Shown one piece after another: positions 36,437 to 45,900 of a DNA stretch of 58,334 bases. Each line of letters begins with the position of its first letter. Position 1 is the first letter of the stretch. Origin of the DNA: an uncultured Prevotella sp. (GTDB lineage: Bacteria > Bacteroidota > Bacteroidia > Bacteroidales > Bacteroidaceae). Where the stretch lies: NCBI GenBank assembly GCA_934204655.1, contig CAKPZJ010000015.1, positions 1 through 58,334 of the forward strand, in the 5' to 3' direction. The notes beneath the pieces were generated by a model. The model had not been told where the DNA came from and did no database searches. It worked only from the letters and a program-made list of their open reading frames with translations. Position numbers and translations under genes: made by a program.

Positions 36437-36784
36437 GCTACGCGCGCTGAAAGCGCAAAAGTATAAAGCCTGGGGCAACGCCCCAGGTACACAACCACCA
36501 AACTATTGTCGCGCTGTAGGCGCAAAAGTAGCCGTAGGCGTTACATTGGGGAACAATGCCAATACCGCCATTATACAAACGAGTATCACTACGGTTACGG
36601 ACATACCCGCCGTGATAACGCCTACGGCTACTTTTATAGAAAGCAGGCTGCGCCTCGGCCATCCGAGCAAGCTCGTGGCACTCGGTTTACACTGTTTTTG
36701 CGCTTACAGCGCGCGTTGCTCATGGGGGGACGGTACCTGGGGCGTTGCCCCAGGCTCTAAACTTCTGCGCTTTCAGCGCGCGCT
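36437..36784. repeat. MITE-like element, copy D
   Basis: The hairpins at 36469-36487 and 36736-36754 are exactly 267 bp apart, with the core in the same orientation as copy A (TAGCCGTAGGCGTTACATTG early, CGGCCATCCGAGCAAGCTCG late). The ends are GCGCGCTGAAAGCGC and GCGCTTTCAGCGCGC. No tandem array has grown from this copy. Confidence 0.75.
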
Positions 36785-36882
36785 GATTACGGGACTGCCT
36801 TGTATCCCCCTTGGGCGCTTGGGGGTTTCGTGGGAGGTTTTGGGGCTCCCATGGCGTTATCCCCTGCCGTGGCAGGAACCAT

Positions 36883-36921
36883 AAAAAGAGAGGTGCCTCG
36901 TCTCACGACGGGGCACCTCTC
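36883..36921 (-). terminator. Intrinsic terminator of the GH3 gene
   Basis: On the minus strand, GAGAGGTGCCCCGTCGT pairs with ACGAGGCACCTCTC around a short loop, followed by TTTTT (36883-36887). It lies 38 bp beyond the stop. Confidence 0.88.
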
Positions 36922-36958
36922 AGTCTCTAAAAATAAAACCTATTATAAGAAAAATTGT

Positions 36959-39181
36959 CTATTGAAGATTAAACTTTACAGCGTTCCTCAGATTATTCGA
37001 GGCGTTACCCACGAGGGCGACAAACTCGCCTGGCTCAGACACCCAGGCCTGCTTGGTGTCATCGTAGAAGCTCAGGGCCTTGTTGTCGATGGTGATGGCC
37101 ACATCCTGGCTTTCGCCGGGCTGCAGGAACACCTTCTTGAAGCCCTTCAACTCTTTGTAGGGGCGCTCCAGTGAGCTCTTCGAGTCGTGTATGTACAGCT
37201 GTACAACCTCTGCACCGGCGCGGCGGCCTACATTCTTCACGTTGACGGTAAAGGTAATGGTACCATCCTTGGTCATCGAGGCATGGTCGGCGCGCAGGTT
37301 GGATATCTTGAACTGCGTATAGCTAAGTCCGTAACCGAAGGCAAACATCGGGGTGGTCTTGGCGTGGTCCACCCAGCGGTAGCCCACGTACAGTCCTTCC
37401 TTATACTCGCGGTCTATGATCTTCTTGTCGGCTCGCCAGGTGCCCGGGTAGGTTCCCAGTGCGTGGGCGCCTACATCCTGCAACTTCAGAGGCATCGTGT
37501 AAGGCATCTTGCCCGACGGGTTGACCTTGCCGGTAAGCACGTCGGCCAGGGCGTTGCCTGCCTCGGAGCCCAAGAACCACGCCTGGACGATGGCAGGTAC
37601 ACGGTTGCGCCAGGGCATGGCCACGGCGTTGCCCGATACATTCACGTACACCATATTCTTGTTCACGGCAGCCAGCGCCTCTATCAGTTTGTCCTGTCCG
37701 TAGGGCAGTTCCAGTCCCTTGCGGTCGTAACCCTCGGCATCCTGGCCATCGCTCTTGTTGAGGCCGCCCACGAAGATGACGTAGTCGGCACCCTTGGCCT
37801 TCTGTACGGCCTCGCGGGTAAGCTCCTCAGGTGTGCGGTCATCGCGCAGGTCAGCATTGAACCTGTAGCCAGAGTAGCTTACGATGGTGTCGCCCACATA
37901 GCCGCGGGCGTAGTCTATCTGTACATCCTTGCCCAAGGCAGCCTGGAGTCCGCTGAGCGGACTTACCTCGCGCTGAACCTTGAGTGATGATGAGCCGCCG
38001 CCCACGGTCATGGGCTTGATGGCATTCTCGCCTACCACGAGTATGCGCTTGGCCTTGGCGCTGATGGGCAGCAGGCTGCGCTGGTTCTGCAGCAGCACAA
38101 TGCCCTCCTGGCCTATCTCGCGAGCCGTGGCATAGTGAGCGTCTGACCCCATAAAGCCCACGGCGCGATGCTTGTTCATCGTGGTGCGGTAGTAAAGGCG
38201 CAGCACGTTGCGTACTTTCTGGTCGAGTTCCTTAGTGGTGTACTTGCCGGAGAGGATGCCCTGCTTGTAGGGACGTGCCAGGTAGTAGAGCTCGTAAGCA
38301 TTGTCGATGCCCTTGGCCAGTCCATCGGTGTGGGTGCCAAATTCCATGTCGAGGCCGTTCTTAACCACATCGTCGGTGGTAGTACGGACACCCCAGTCGG
38401 TAATGGCAACGCCGTCGAACTTCCAGTCCCGCTTCAGGATATTCTTAACCAGCACCTCGTTGGCGCAGCAGGGCTGGTTGTTGTACCAGTTGTAAGCACA
38501 CATCACAGCCCAGACCTTGCCCTCCTGGACAGCAGCCTTGAAGGCAGGCAGGTAAATCTCGTGGAGAGCACGGTCGCTCACGATGACGTTGTTGCGCTGG
38601 CGGAAGGCATCCTCATTATTCAGGGCGAAGTGCTTGGCACAGGCAGCCACACCCGTGCGCTGAACGCCCTGGATGTAAGGAACCACCATACGCGAAGTGA
38701 GGTAAGGGTCCTCGCCTAAGTACTCGAAGTTGCGGCCACCGATGGGCGAGCGGTAGATGTTCATGCCAGGCCCGAGCACCACATCCTTGCCACGGTAGCG
38801 GGCTTCCTCGCCCAGGGCAAAGCCGTAGTGGTCGGCCAGGACAGGGTTCCAGGTGGCGGCCAGGCAGGTAAGCGCGGGGAAGGCCACACAAGAGTCGTTA
38901 GTCTGTCCAGCGTCGCGCCACTTGTCCCAGAGCGTGTTGGGGCGGATGCCGTGAGGGCCGTCATCGGTCCACAGGTCGGGGAAGCCGAGCCTGGGCACAC
39001 CAGCCGCAGAGAACTTGCTCTGAGCGTGAATGACACGTATCTTCTCATCGAGCGTCATGCGACTTAGGGCATCGTCTATGCGCTGCTCTATGGGCTTGGT
39101 CTCGTCTAAATACACAGGCACGGTCTGTGCATTGGCATACATTCCTATGAAGAGGAAGCATGATATTAGAAGTCTTTTCAT
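36959..39181 (-). CDS. Glycoside hydrolase family 3 beta-glucosidase-like enzyme
   Basis: This 740-residue secreted enzyme has a signal peptide to about residue 18 (MYANAQ). The GH3 N-terminal barrel contains AKHFALNNEDAFRQRNN and the nucleophile aspartate D262 in AITDWG. The GH3 C-terminal alpha/beta domain (about 375-610) precedes a fibronectin III-like domain (about 640-720, RAGAEVVQLYIHD). It likely removes terminal beta-linked glucose or xylose in the periplasm. The xyl operon upstream makes beta-xylosidase a real alternative, but residues alone do not decide. Confidence 0.93.
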   Translation of the reverse strand: MKRLLISCFLFIGMYANAQTVPVYLDETKPIEQRIDDALSRMTLDEKIRVIHAQSKFSAAGVPRLGFPDLWTDDGPHGIRPNTLWDKWRDAGQTNDSCVAFPALTCLAATWNPVLADHYGFALGEEARYRGKDVVLGPGMNIYRSPIGGRNFEYLGEDPYLTSRMVVPYIQGVQRTGVAACAKHFALNNEDAFRQRNNVIVSDRALHEIYLPAFKAAVQEGKVWAVMCAYNWYNNQPCCANEVLVKNILKRDWKFDGVAITDWGVRTTTDDVVKNGLDMEFGTHTDGLAKGIDNAYELYYLARPYKQGILSGKYTTKELDQKVRNVLRLYYRTTMNKHRAVGFMGSDAHYATAREIGQEGIVLLQNQRSLLPISAKAKRILVVGENAIKPMTVGGGSSSLKVQREVSPLSGLQAALGKDVQIDYARGYVGDTIVSYSGYRFNADLRDDRTPEELTREAVQKAKGADYVIFVGGLNKSDGQDAEGYDRKGLELPYGQDKLIEALAAVNKNMVYVNVSGNAVAMPWRNRVPAIVQAWFLGSEAGNALADVLTGKVNPSGKMPYTMPLKLQDVGAHALGTYPGTWRADKKIIDREYKEGLYVGYRWVDHAKTTPMFAFGYGLSYTQFKISNLRADHASMTKDGTITFTVNVKNVGRRAGAEVVQLYIHDSKSSLERPYKELKGFKKVFLQPGESQDVAITIDNKALSFYDDTKQAWVSEPGEFVALVGNASNNLRNAVKFNLQ

Positions 39182-39211
39182 CTATAAATTAGGTATTATT
39201 GGTTTCTGTTG

Positions 39212-39219
39212 CAAATTTA
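39212..39219 (-). promoter_or_regulatory. Candidate -7 box for the GH3 gene
   Basis: On the minus strand TAAATTTG matches TAnnTTTG, 31 bp before the start codon. No clear -33 box is seen. Confidence 0.5.
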
Positions 39220-39365
39220 GTGTTTTTATCGGAGATAGGGTCTATGATTGTTGAAAAAAATGCCTGCGTGGTCTAAAAAAAGCACTTCAGCATGAGTAGG
39301 GCCGTTATCAGCGCGGGGCTCGCGATGGCTCCGGCAGGCGGGCTAATCACCGGCCGAACTAAAAA

Positions 39366-39404
39366 GACATCCGCCGCAAACCCATAGTGGGCTGCGGCGG
39401 ATGC
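39366..39404 (-). terminator. Intrinsic terminator of the xylB-xylA operon
   Basis: CATCCGCCGCA and TGCGGCGGATG form a perfect 11-bp stem, with CCCA/TGGG pairing extending it inward. TCTTTTT follows on the minus strand. It lies 27 bp past the xylA stop. Confidence 0.92.
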
Positions 39405-39430
39405 GTATATAATATAGGTAGGGATGGCGG

Positions 39431-40750
39431 TTACTTGCAGTACAGCGCAACGATGGTTTCGTAGAGCTCCTGCTTGCCCGAAATCTGGCGGGGTTCGCCG
39501 TTCTTCTTGGCGTAAGCCACTAAGTCTTCGAGCGAGAGGCGGCCCTCCTCGAAATCCTTACCAGCGCCCTCGTCGAACGAAGCGTAGCGCTCGCGGAGCA
39601 TCTTAGGAAGCTCGCTGTGCTCCAGTATATCGGCCGCGTTGAGCAGGGCACGCGCCATGGCGTCCATGCCACTGATGTGGGCGATAAAGATGTCCTCAGG
39701 GTCGGTAGAGTTACGGCGCAGCTTGGCATCAAAGTTGGAACCGCCGTTGCCCAGGCCGCCGTTGCGGATAATCTGCATCATGGCCTGAGTGAGTTCATAG
39801 TTGTCAATGGGGAACTGGTCGGTGTCCCAGCCGTTTTGGGCGTCGCCGCGGTTAGCATCGATGCTGCCCAGCATGCCGTTGTCTACGGCTACGGCCAGTT
39901 CGTGCTCGAAGGTGTGGCCAGCCAGGGTGGCGTGGTTTACTTCGATGTTCACCTTGAAGTCGTCCTGCAAGTCGTGAGCACGCAGGAACCCGATAACGGT
40001 CTCTACATCTACGTCGTACTGGTGCTTGGTAGGCTCCATGGGCTTAGGCTCGATGAGGAAGGTGCCCTTGAAACCGTGGGCACGTGCATAGTCGCGCGCG
40101 GCGGTAAGCATCTGGGCCAAGTGGTCCTTTTCGCGCTGCATCTCAGTGTTGAGCAGACTCATATAGCCCTCGCGGCCACCCCAGAACACGTAGTTCTGAC
40201 CGCCTAACTTGATGGTGGCATCTATGGCGTTCTTAATCTGAACGGCGGCACGGGCCACTACGTCAAAGTTGGGGTTGGTGGCAGCGCCATTCATGTACCG
40301 CTTGTGTCCGAACACGTTGGCGGTGCCCCACAAGAGCTGAATGTCGCCAGCTTCCTTCATCTTCTCCAGCGCATAGTCGGTTATGGCCTTCATGTTGGCC
40401 TCGTACTCGTCTATATCGTCCGACGGGTCTATCAGGTCTACGTCGTGGAAGCAGAAGTAGTGTATGCCTAACTTCTTCATGATTTCAAATCCGGCGTCCA
40501 TCTTATCCTTGGCGCGCTGCAGGGCCGTCTCGGCCTGGTCCCAGGCGTACGTGCGGGTCTGGCCGCCAAACTGGTCAGCGCTGGCAGGGCCCAGTGTGTG
40601 CCACCAAGCCATGGCAAACTTGAGCCAGTCTTTCATCGTCTTTCCAGCCACTACCTTGTTCTCGTCATAGTAGTGAAATGCCATGGGGTTCTTGCTGGCG
40701 GTACCCTCAAAGGGTATCTTGCCAATCTGTGGGAAATACTCTTTTACCAT
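39431..40750 (-). CDS. xylA: Xylose isomerase
   Basis: This 439-residue enzyme converts D-xylose to D-xylulose (EC 5.3.1.5). The signatures are visible: the catalytic histidine H102 in [26 protein letters not shown] with the first metal ligand, [14 protein letters not shown], and the SIDANRGD and NFDAKLRR metal-site segments. It is the longer class II form typical of Bacteroidetes. It lies 15 bp after xylB on the same strand. A neighbouring GH3 enzyme could supply free sugar. No XylR-type repressor or xylose transporter gene is in the window. Confidence 0.97.
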   Translation of the reverse strand: MVKEYFPQIGKIPFEGTASKNPMAFHYYDENKVVAGKTMKDWLKFAMAWWHTLGPASADQFGGQTRTYAWDQAETALQRAKDKMDAGFEIMKKLGIHYFCFHDVDLIDPSDDIDEYEANMKAITDYALEKMKEAGDIQLLWGTANVFGHKRYMNGAATNPNFDVVARAAVQIKNAIDATIKLGGQNYVFWGGREGYMSLLNTEMQREKDHLAQMLTAARDYARAHGFKGTFLIEPKPMEPTKHQYDVDVETVIGFLRAHDLQDDFKVNIEVNHATLAGHTFEHELAVAVDNGMLGSIDANRGDAQNGWDTDQFPIDNYELTQAMMQIIRNGGLGNGGSNFDAKLRRNSTDPEDIFIAHISGMDAMARALLNAADILEHSELPKMLRERYASFDEGAGKDFEEGRLSLEDLVAYAKKNGEPRQISGKQELYETIVALYCK

Positions 40751-40765
40751 AATGATTAATTTTTA

Positions 40766-42274
40766 TTATTGTTTAGATTGTCTGATGATATTCTCTAAGA
40801 TGTCTTTCCACTCGGCATAAGCCTCGGCATACTGCGGGCGCTTCTCTTCGTCGGGCGCTATGATGTCGAGCTTGCGCAGCGAGTCGAAAGCCTCGGTGTG
40901 GTTGCTGTAGAGGCCGCAGCCTATGCCCGCACCCTTGGCCGCGCCGATGCTGCCGTCGGTCTCGTACAGCTCGATGGTGGCCCCCGAGGTAGAAGCTAAT
41001 GCCTCGCGGAACGTGGGGCTCAGGAACATGTTAGCCCGGCCCGCGTGGATGTCGTGGATGTTGACACCCATCTGCTGCATAATCTCCATGCCGTAGCAGA
41101 AACTGAACACGATGCCCTCCTGGGCAGCGCGCAGCAGGTGGGCCGTGGTGTGGTGATTGAAGTCTACGCCGTGGATGGAGCAGCCCACCTCACGGTTTTC
41201 GAGCACGCGCTCGGCCCCGTTGCCAAAGGGGATGATGCGCACGCCGCCCGAGCCCACGGGAGCCTGCGCGGCCAGTTCGTTCATGGCCCCGTACGACAGC
41301 CCCTGCGGCACCACGTTGCGCCGCATCCAGGCATTGAGGATGCCCGTGCCGTTGATACACAGCAGCACGCCCAGGCGGGTGAGCTCCTCGGTGTAGTTGA
41401 CGTGGGCAAAGGTGTTGACGCGGCTCTTGCGGTCATAGTTTACATCGCCCAGCACGCCATATACCACGCCCGAGGTGCCTGCCGTAGAGGCTATCTCGCC
41501 CGGGTTGAACACATTCAGGCTGAGGGCGTTGTTGGGCTGGTCGCCCGCGCGGTAGCTGATGGGCGTTCCCTCGGCCAGGCCCGTCTCCATGGCCGCCTGA
41601 CGGTTCACCCGGCTCTGGATGGCAAACGTGGGCACCACATCGGCCAGCAGGTCGTGGCTGAAGCCGTAATAGTCGAGCAGGAAGGAGGCTATGCGCCGCC
41701 GGTTGAAGTCCCAGAACATGCCCTCGGACAGTCCCTCGATGGTGGTGTTAATCTGCCCGCTCAGCTTCATGGCCAGGTAGTCGCCCGGCAGCATCACCTT
41801 GTATATCTTCTCGTACACCTCGGGCTCATTGTCCTTTACCCAGGCCAGCTTGGCCGCCGTAAAGTTGCCCGGCGAGTTGAGCAGCGTGCCCAGGCAGGTG
41901 GCCCTGCCTAAGTCGTTGAACGCCCGCTCGCCATAGGGCACCGCCCGCGAGTCGCACCAGATGATGGCGTCGCGCAGCACCCTCTGCTCGCGGTCCACGC
42001 ATACCAGCCCGTGCATCTGGTACGATATGCCTATCGCCCTGATGTCCTCGCCGTGCGCCCCCGTGTCGGCCATTATCTTGGCAAGGGCCAACTTAGCGTT
42101 AGTCCACCACATATCGGGAGCCTGTTCGGCCCATCCGTTCTTTACTGACTTGATAGGAGCTTCGTGCTCGGGGTAAAAAGCGGTAGCCGCGCACGTTCCG
42201 GAGTCTATATCTACGAGGGAGGCTTTGACCGAGCTACTGCCCACATCAAAGCCCAGCAAGTACTGTCTGCTCAT
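40766..42274 (-). CDS. xylB: Xylulokinase (FGGY family)
   Basis: This 502-residue sugar kinase phosphorylates D-xylulose for entry to the pentose phosphate pathway (EC 2.7.1.17). It shows the phosphate-1 loop LLGFDVGSSSVK (4-15), WCDSRA, the STAGTSGVVYG phosphate-2 region and the INGTGILNAWMRR adenosine region of FGGY kinases. It is first in the operon, 15 bp before xylA. Other FGGY kinases share these motifs; the pairing with xylA decides the assignment. Confidence 0.95.
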   Translation of the reverse strand: MSRQYLLGFDVGSSSVKASLVDIDSGTCAATAFYPEHEAPIKSVKNGWAEQAPDMWWTNAKLALAKIMADTGAHGEDIRAIGISYQMHGLVCVDREQRVLRDAIIWCDSRAVPYGERAFNDLGRATCLGTLLNSPGNFTAAKLAWVKDNEPEVYEKIYKVMLPGDYLAMKLSGQINTTIEGLSEGMFWDFNRRRIASFLLDYYGFSHDLLADVVPTFAIQSRVNRQAAMETGLAEGTPISYRAGDQPNNALSLNVFNPGEIASTAGTSGVVYGVLGDVNYDRKSRVNTFAHVNYTEELTRLGVLLCINGTGILNAWMRRNVVPQGLSYGAMNELAAQAPVGSGGVRIIPFGNGAERVLENREVGCSIHGVDFNHHTTAHLLRAAQEGIVFSFCYGMEIMQQMGVNIHDIHAGRANMFLSPTFREALASTSGATIELYETDGSIGAAKGAGIGCGLYSNHTEAFDSLRKLDIIAPDEEKRPQYAEAYAEWKDILENIIRQSKQ

Positions 42275-42374
42275 AATAACGCTGTTTAGGTTTTATTCTT
42301 GTTCCGGTGACGGCTGGGGCGGCTGTGTCAGTCAGCCTGGCTCTCATGGCCCGTCCCAGCGCCATCTCTGCTTG

Positions 42375-42407
42375 CAAAGTTATAAAATATCTGAGAATAA
42401 TAGCAAG
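42375..42407 (-). promoter_or_regulatory. Promoter of xylB-xylA
   Basis: On the minus strand TAACTTTG (42375-42382) is a full -7 match, with CTTG (42404-42407) 21 bp upstream as a near -33 box. The leader is about 95 nt. A GTAAAAG tract follows at 42496-42535. Confidence 0.6.
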
Positions 42408-42579
42408 AGATTAGCAAATAAATTATTGCGGCGTGGCAAAAGGGGAGGCCCCCGGGATGATAAGACACGAAAAGCAGGAGGCAGGTGGTGGCTCGGAAAG
42501 GTAAAGAGGTAAAAGAGTAAGAAAGTAAAAAGCGCTGCCTGTACGTTAGTGCTAATTTTCTGCATGCCCATGGCAGTTG

Positions 42580-42665
42580 TGGAAATTGTGGAGACCGACC
42601 TTTACGATGCTGGGAACCGTCTTTAGAAACGTGGAGACCGGTCTTTTCATCTTGGGCGATGGCCT
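42580..42665 (+). repeat. Interspersed 'GAGCCGTCATTAG' element, copy 8
   Basis: GGAGACCGACCTTTACGATG, GCTGGGAACCGTCTTTAG, AAACGTGGAGACCGGTC and TTTTCATCTTGGGCGATGG. It has one central unit only. The stretch 42666-42800 holds a single diverged tandem-repeat unit (GCGCGCGTTGCTCACACAG, CCCGCGCCCATCATG) and no gene. Confidence 0.72.
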
Positions 42666-42803
42666 TTGGAAAATCTGCGGATACCTCGGATGTGGTAGGG
42701 GTTCCCTGTAACTAGCGCGCGTTGCTCACACAGGGTTGCCCGCGCCCATCATGTTGTTGCCCATTGGCATCTCATTTGGTTTGCGGGGCGTGGGGCTGGA
42801 CAC

Positions 42804-42842
42804 AAAAAAAGATAGGACATATCCTGCTGATACGTCCTATCT
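42804..42842 (-). terminator. Intrinsic terminator of the T9SS-protein gene
   Basis: GATAGGAC (42811-42818) pairs with GTCCTATC (42834-42841), with ATA/TAT extending it inward. Seven T residues follow on the minus strand (42804-42810). Confidence 0.88.
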
Positions 42843-42920
42843 TCTTAGAGTTATCCCCGGGCGTCGGGCTAACCAGTGCGGGTGGGTGCCCGGTGGCTTG
42901 CCACTGACGCGTGTGGGCGT

Positions 42921-45900
42921 TTACTTCACTACAACCTTGCGGGTGTACTGCTGAACCTTAACCAGGTACACGCCCTTGCTGACAGGTACCTGGGTAGAGG
43001 CTGCAGCCTTGACCTTGCTGACCAGTCGGCCGTCGAGCGTGTAGATGGCCACGTTGGCACCGGCCATGCCGTCTATTACGATGGCATCGCTGATGGTGTA
43101 GATGCGGCCATTGGCTATGGTCGAAGCGTCGATGCCATCGGTCTGGGTAGGCTCTGCCGTCTCAGAGAAGCCCGACTCGCCCTCCTCGTAGACAGCCGTC
43201 ACGTTGTAGTAGTGAGGTGTCTTCTCGGCATAGAGGGCAGCGTGCTCAGAAGCGCTGGCAGCGTCCTCGGCGAGGCGGTCGGTAAAGGTAGTCTCCTTGA
43301 CCGGCTCATCATTGACCTTCACGCCGTCGCGGTAGATGTTGTAGCCGTTGAGGGTGAGTGTCTGCGTCTCGTAGTTGGGCGTGCAGGTGATGTCGTCGAT
43401 GAGCAGTGCCAGCACATCCTTAGAGTTGTAGTGTATGGCCACGTACTTGGTGTCGGCCGGCAGGTCGAACTCGTAGAACGAATAGCCCTTCTCGAAGTCG
43501 GTCTTGTAGCCGGTGGGAACGTCCTTGACGCTCTTGAACACGGTGAAGTCTGACGGCTCCTTGCCTGTGGTCGACACCATGATGTCAAATGACTCCAGTC
43601 CGTACTTGGCAGACAGCGACTTGGCCCAGAAAGAGATGTACTTGCTGTTAGGAGCCAGCTCGGGCAGTATGAAGTAGTCGTCGTTCTGGGGCGAAGTCCA
43701 GAAGCAGAGCATCTTGTTGCCGCTGTGGGCATCCATGATAGAGCTCTTGTTGCCGTAGAGGGTCATGTCCATCACCATGCACACCATTCCGTCGCCCAGG
43801 TGAGGTATGGGCTTGCCATACGCACCCATTATATACTGAGTGGGCAGATGGTCTTTGTCGATGAGGGTGTAGTCGCCGATGGTGCCACGGTCCTGCTTGA
43901 CTATCATCTTGTGGGTGGTGCGGTCTTCGGTTACGTCAATGCCACCTACGGTCCATGCCTCGTAGCTTTCCATGTCGTCGGTGCGGATAGGGTAGTAAGT
44001 GGTGTTAGGTGTAGTCCATGTCAGGGCTACTTCCTTAGACGACTTAACCTCAGCCTTGACATTAGATGCCTTAGGATAGGGCGAACGGGTCACTAAGACG
44101 AGTGTGGCCTGCTCATTATCGGTCAACTTCTCATCGGTAGCGCATACCACCTTACAGGTAATGTTCATGTAGTCGCTGTAGGAGACGGGGAAATCTATCT
44201 CTAAGGGCAGCGTCTCGGTAGCGTTGGCTTCCAGTTGGTGGCCGTCGACGGTGCCGACCTGCTTGCTGTTGAGGTAGTATTCTACCTGGTAGCTGTCAAT
44301 GGTCTTGAATCCCTTGTTGGCCACTACCACCGAGCCCTTGAGGGCATTGCCGGCATGAACCATGGTAGGTATGTTTACCTCCTGGATGCCCAGGTCGTAG
44401 TCAAAGGTATGGCCCACGAAGATGTTGTCTACCAGTACGGGGGCGCCAGGCGTGCTGTTAGAAGCCTCGAAGCCTATCTGCAGGTGCTCGCACTCCTTGT
44501 AGGGGGTCAAGTCTATGGTGGCGATAGCCCACTTGTTGAGCACGTCCTTAGGTACGGTGGCAATCTCGGTCCAGCTTGCGCCACAGTCGTTAGATGCTAC
44601 CACCTTCAGGTCTGTATTGGTATCAAACATGTAGTACCAGAACTTCAGGGTGGCCTTTACCTGCTTAGCAAGATTGAGTACAGGCGACTCGATACGTGCG
44701 CTGCCAGGCTTGACGGCGCTGTAGCCCATCATGCCACGGTCTTTGTCCTGAGGAGAAGCCTGCGGGGCAAGGTCATCTACCAGCTGCCAGGCGTTGTTGC
44801 CCGACACCTGGCTGATGAGCCACGGCTTTGTCTGCAGTTCTTTCTGGCTGAACGACTCATGGTAGGGGCACTCGTAGCCCACGCCGAAAGCAGAGCTGTT
44901 GCTGCGGCCTGCATTGCCGGTACCCTGGTCGTTCTTGGCATATACTAAGTAAGTCAGGGCGGTCTGCGCGTCAGTGGTCTGAGGCGTATCGGTATAGGTA
45001 CATACCTTCAGGTCCTTCTTTACGTCCTGGCTGGTCTCCAGGTTGTACACAGAGTAGGTTACCTTAGACGGGTCTATATAGCCACCGTGCATACCCACTG
45101 TGGGGGCCTCCCAGTTGATAACAGCCTGCGAGCCTCTCTGGTACCAGGTAACGTTAGAGGGTGCTGCGGGAATGTCTATGCCAGCCCAGCAACCTGCGGT
45201 GGCTACCACACCGGCTCCGGCAGTGTTGTAACATACGATGGTGTACTGGTTCATGCCGGCCTGAGGGGCGGGGTCTATTACGCTGACCTTCTGGCCGGGG
45301 CGTACGTCGGTCTCGGTGGCTATCACGCTACCTGTGGTCTGGTTGGTAACCACTACCTTGGTGATGGCGTCAAGTGCTGTATTGCCAAAGGTGGTGGTAG
45401 GACAGGCAAAGTCTATCTGGCTGCGAAGCTCGCCCTTGGCATCGGGCTTGGTGGTTATATCCGTGGCTGCCGCAGGGCTGCTCTTGGCCACGGCGCCCGA
45501 TATGCTGAAGTTCATAATGCCCAAGGCACCCTGGGCCTTGTCTGACAGGGCGTGGATGCCTATGTAGTAAGAACCTGAAAATATCGGCGTAAACCACTGG
45601 TCAATGGTATAGCTGCTCGAAGTGGTGGTGGCAGGGCAGATAACGGTGGTAAGCGAACTTGGCTGAGCTACTTTGCCGTATGTTATCTCAAACTTCTCTG
45701 TCTTAGAGGCGTCGCTGGCCATCAGGGTCATACTGATGTGGTAGCTCTTGCCGGCCTCCAGTCTCATCTTGGGCGATACCAACCAGTCGTCGGCAGCGTT
45801 CTCCTTGCTGGCGTTGTAGTAGACGTTCTTCTTGTTGGTAGTCCAGGTGTTGCCATCATTGTTAGCGTCGATGGTCTTGAAGAAGCCCAGTCCCTGCTCG

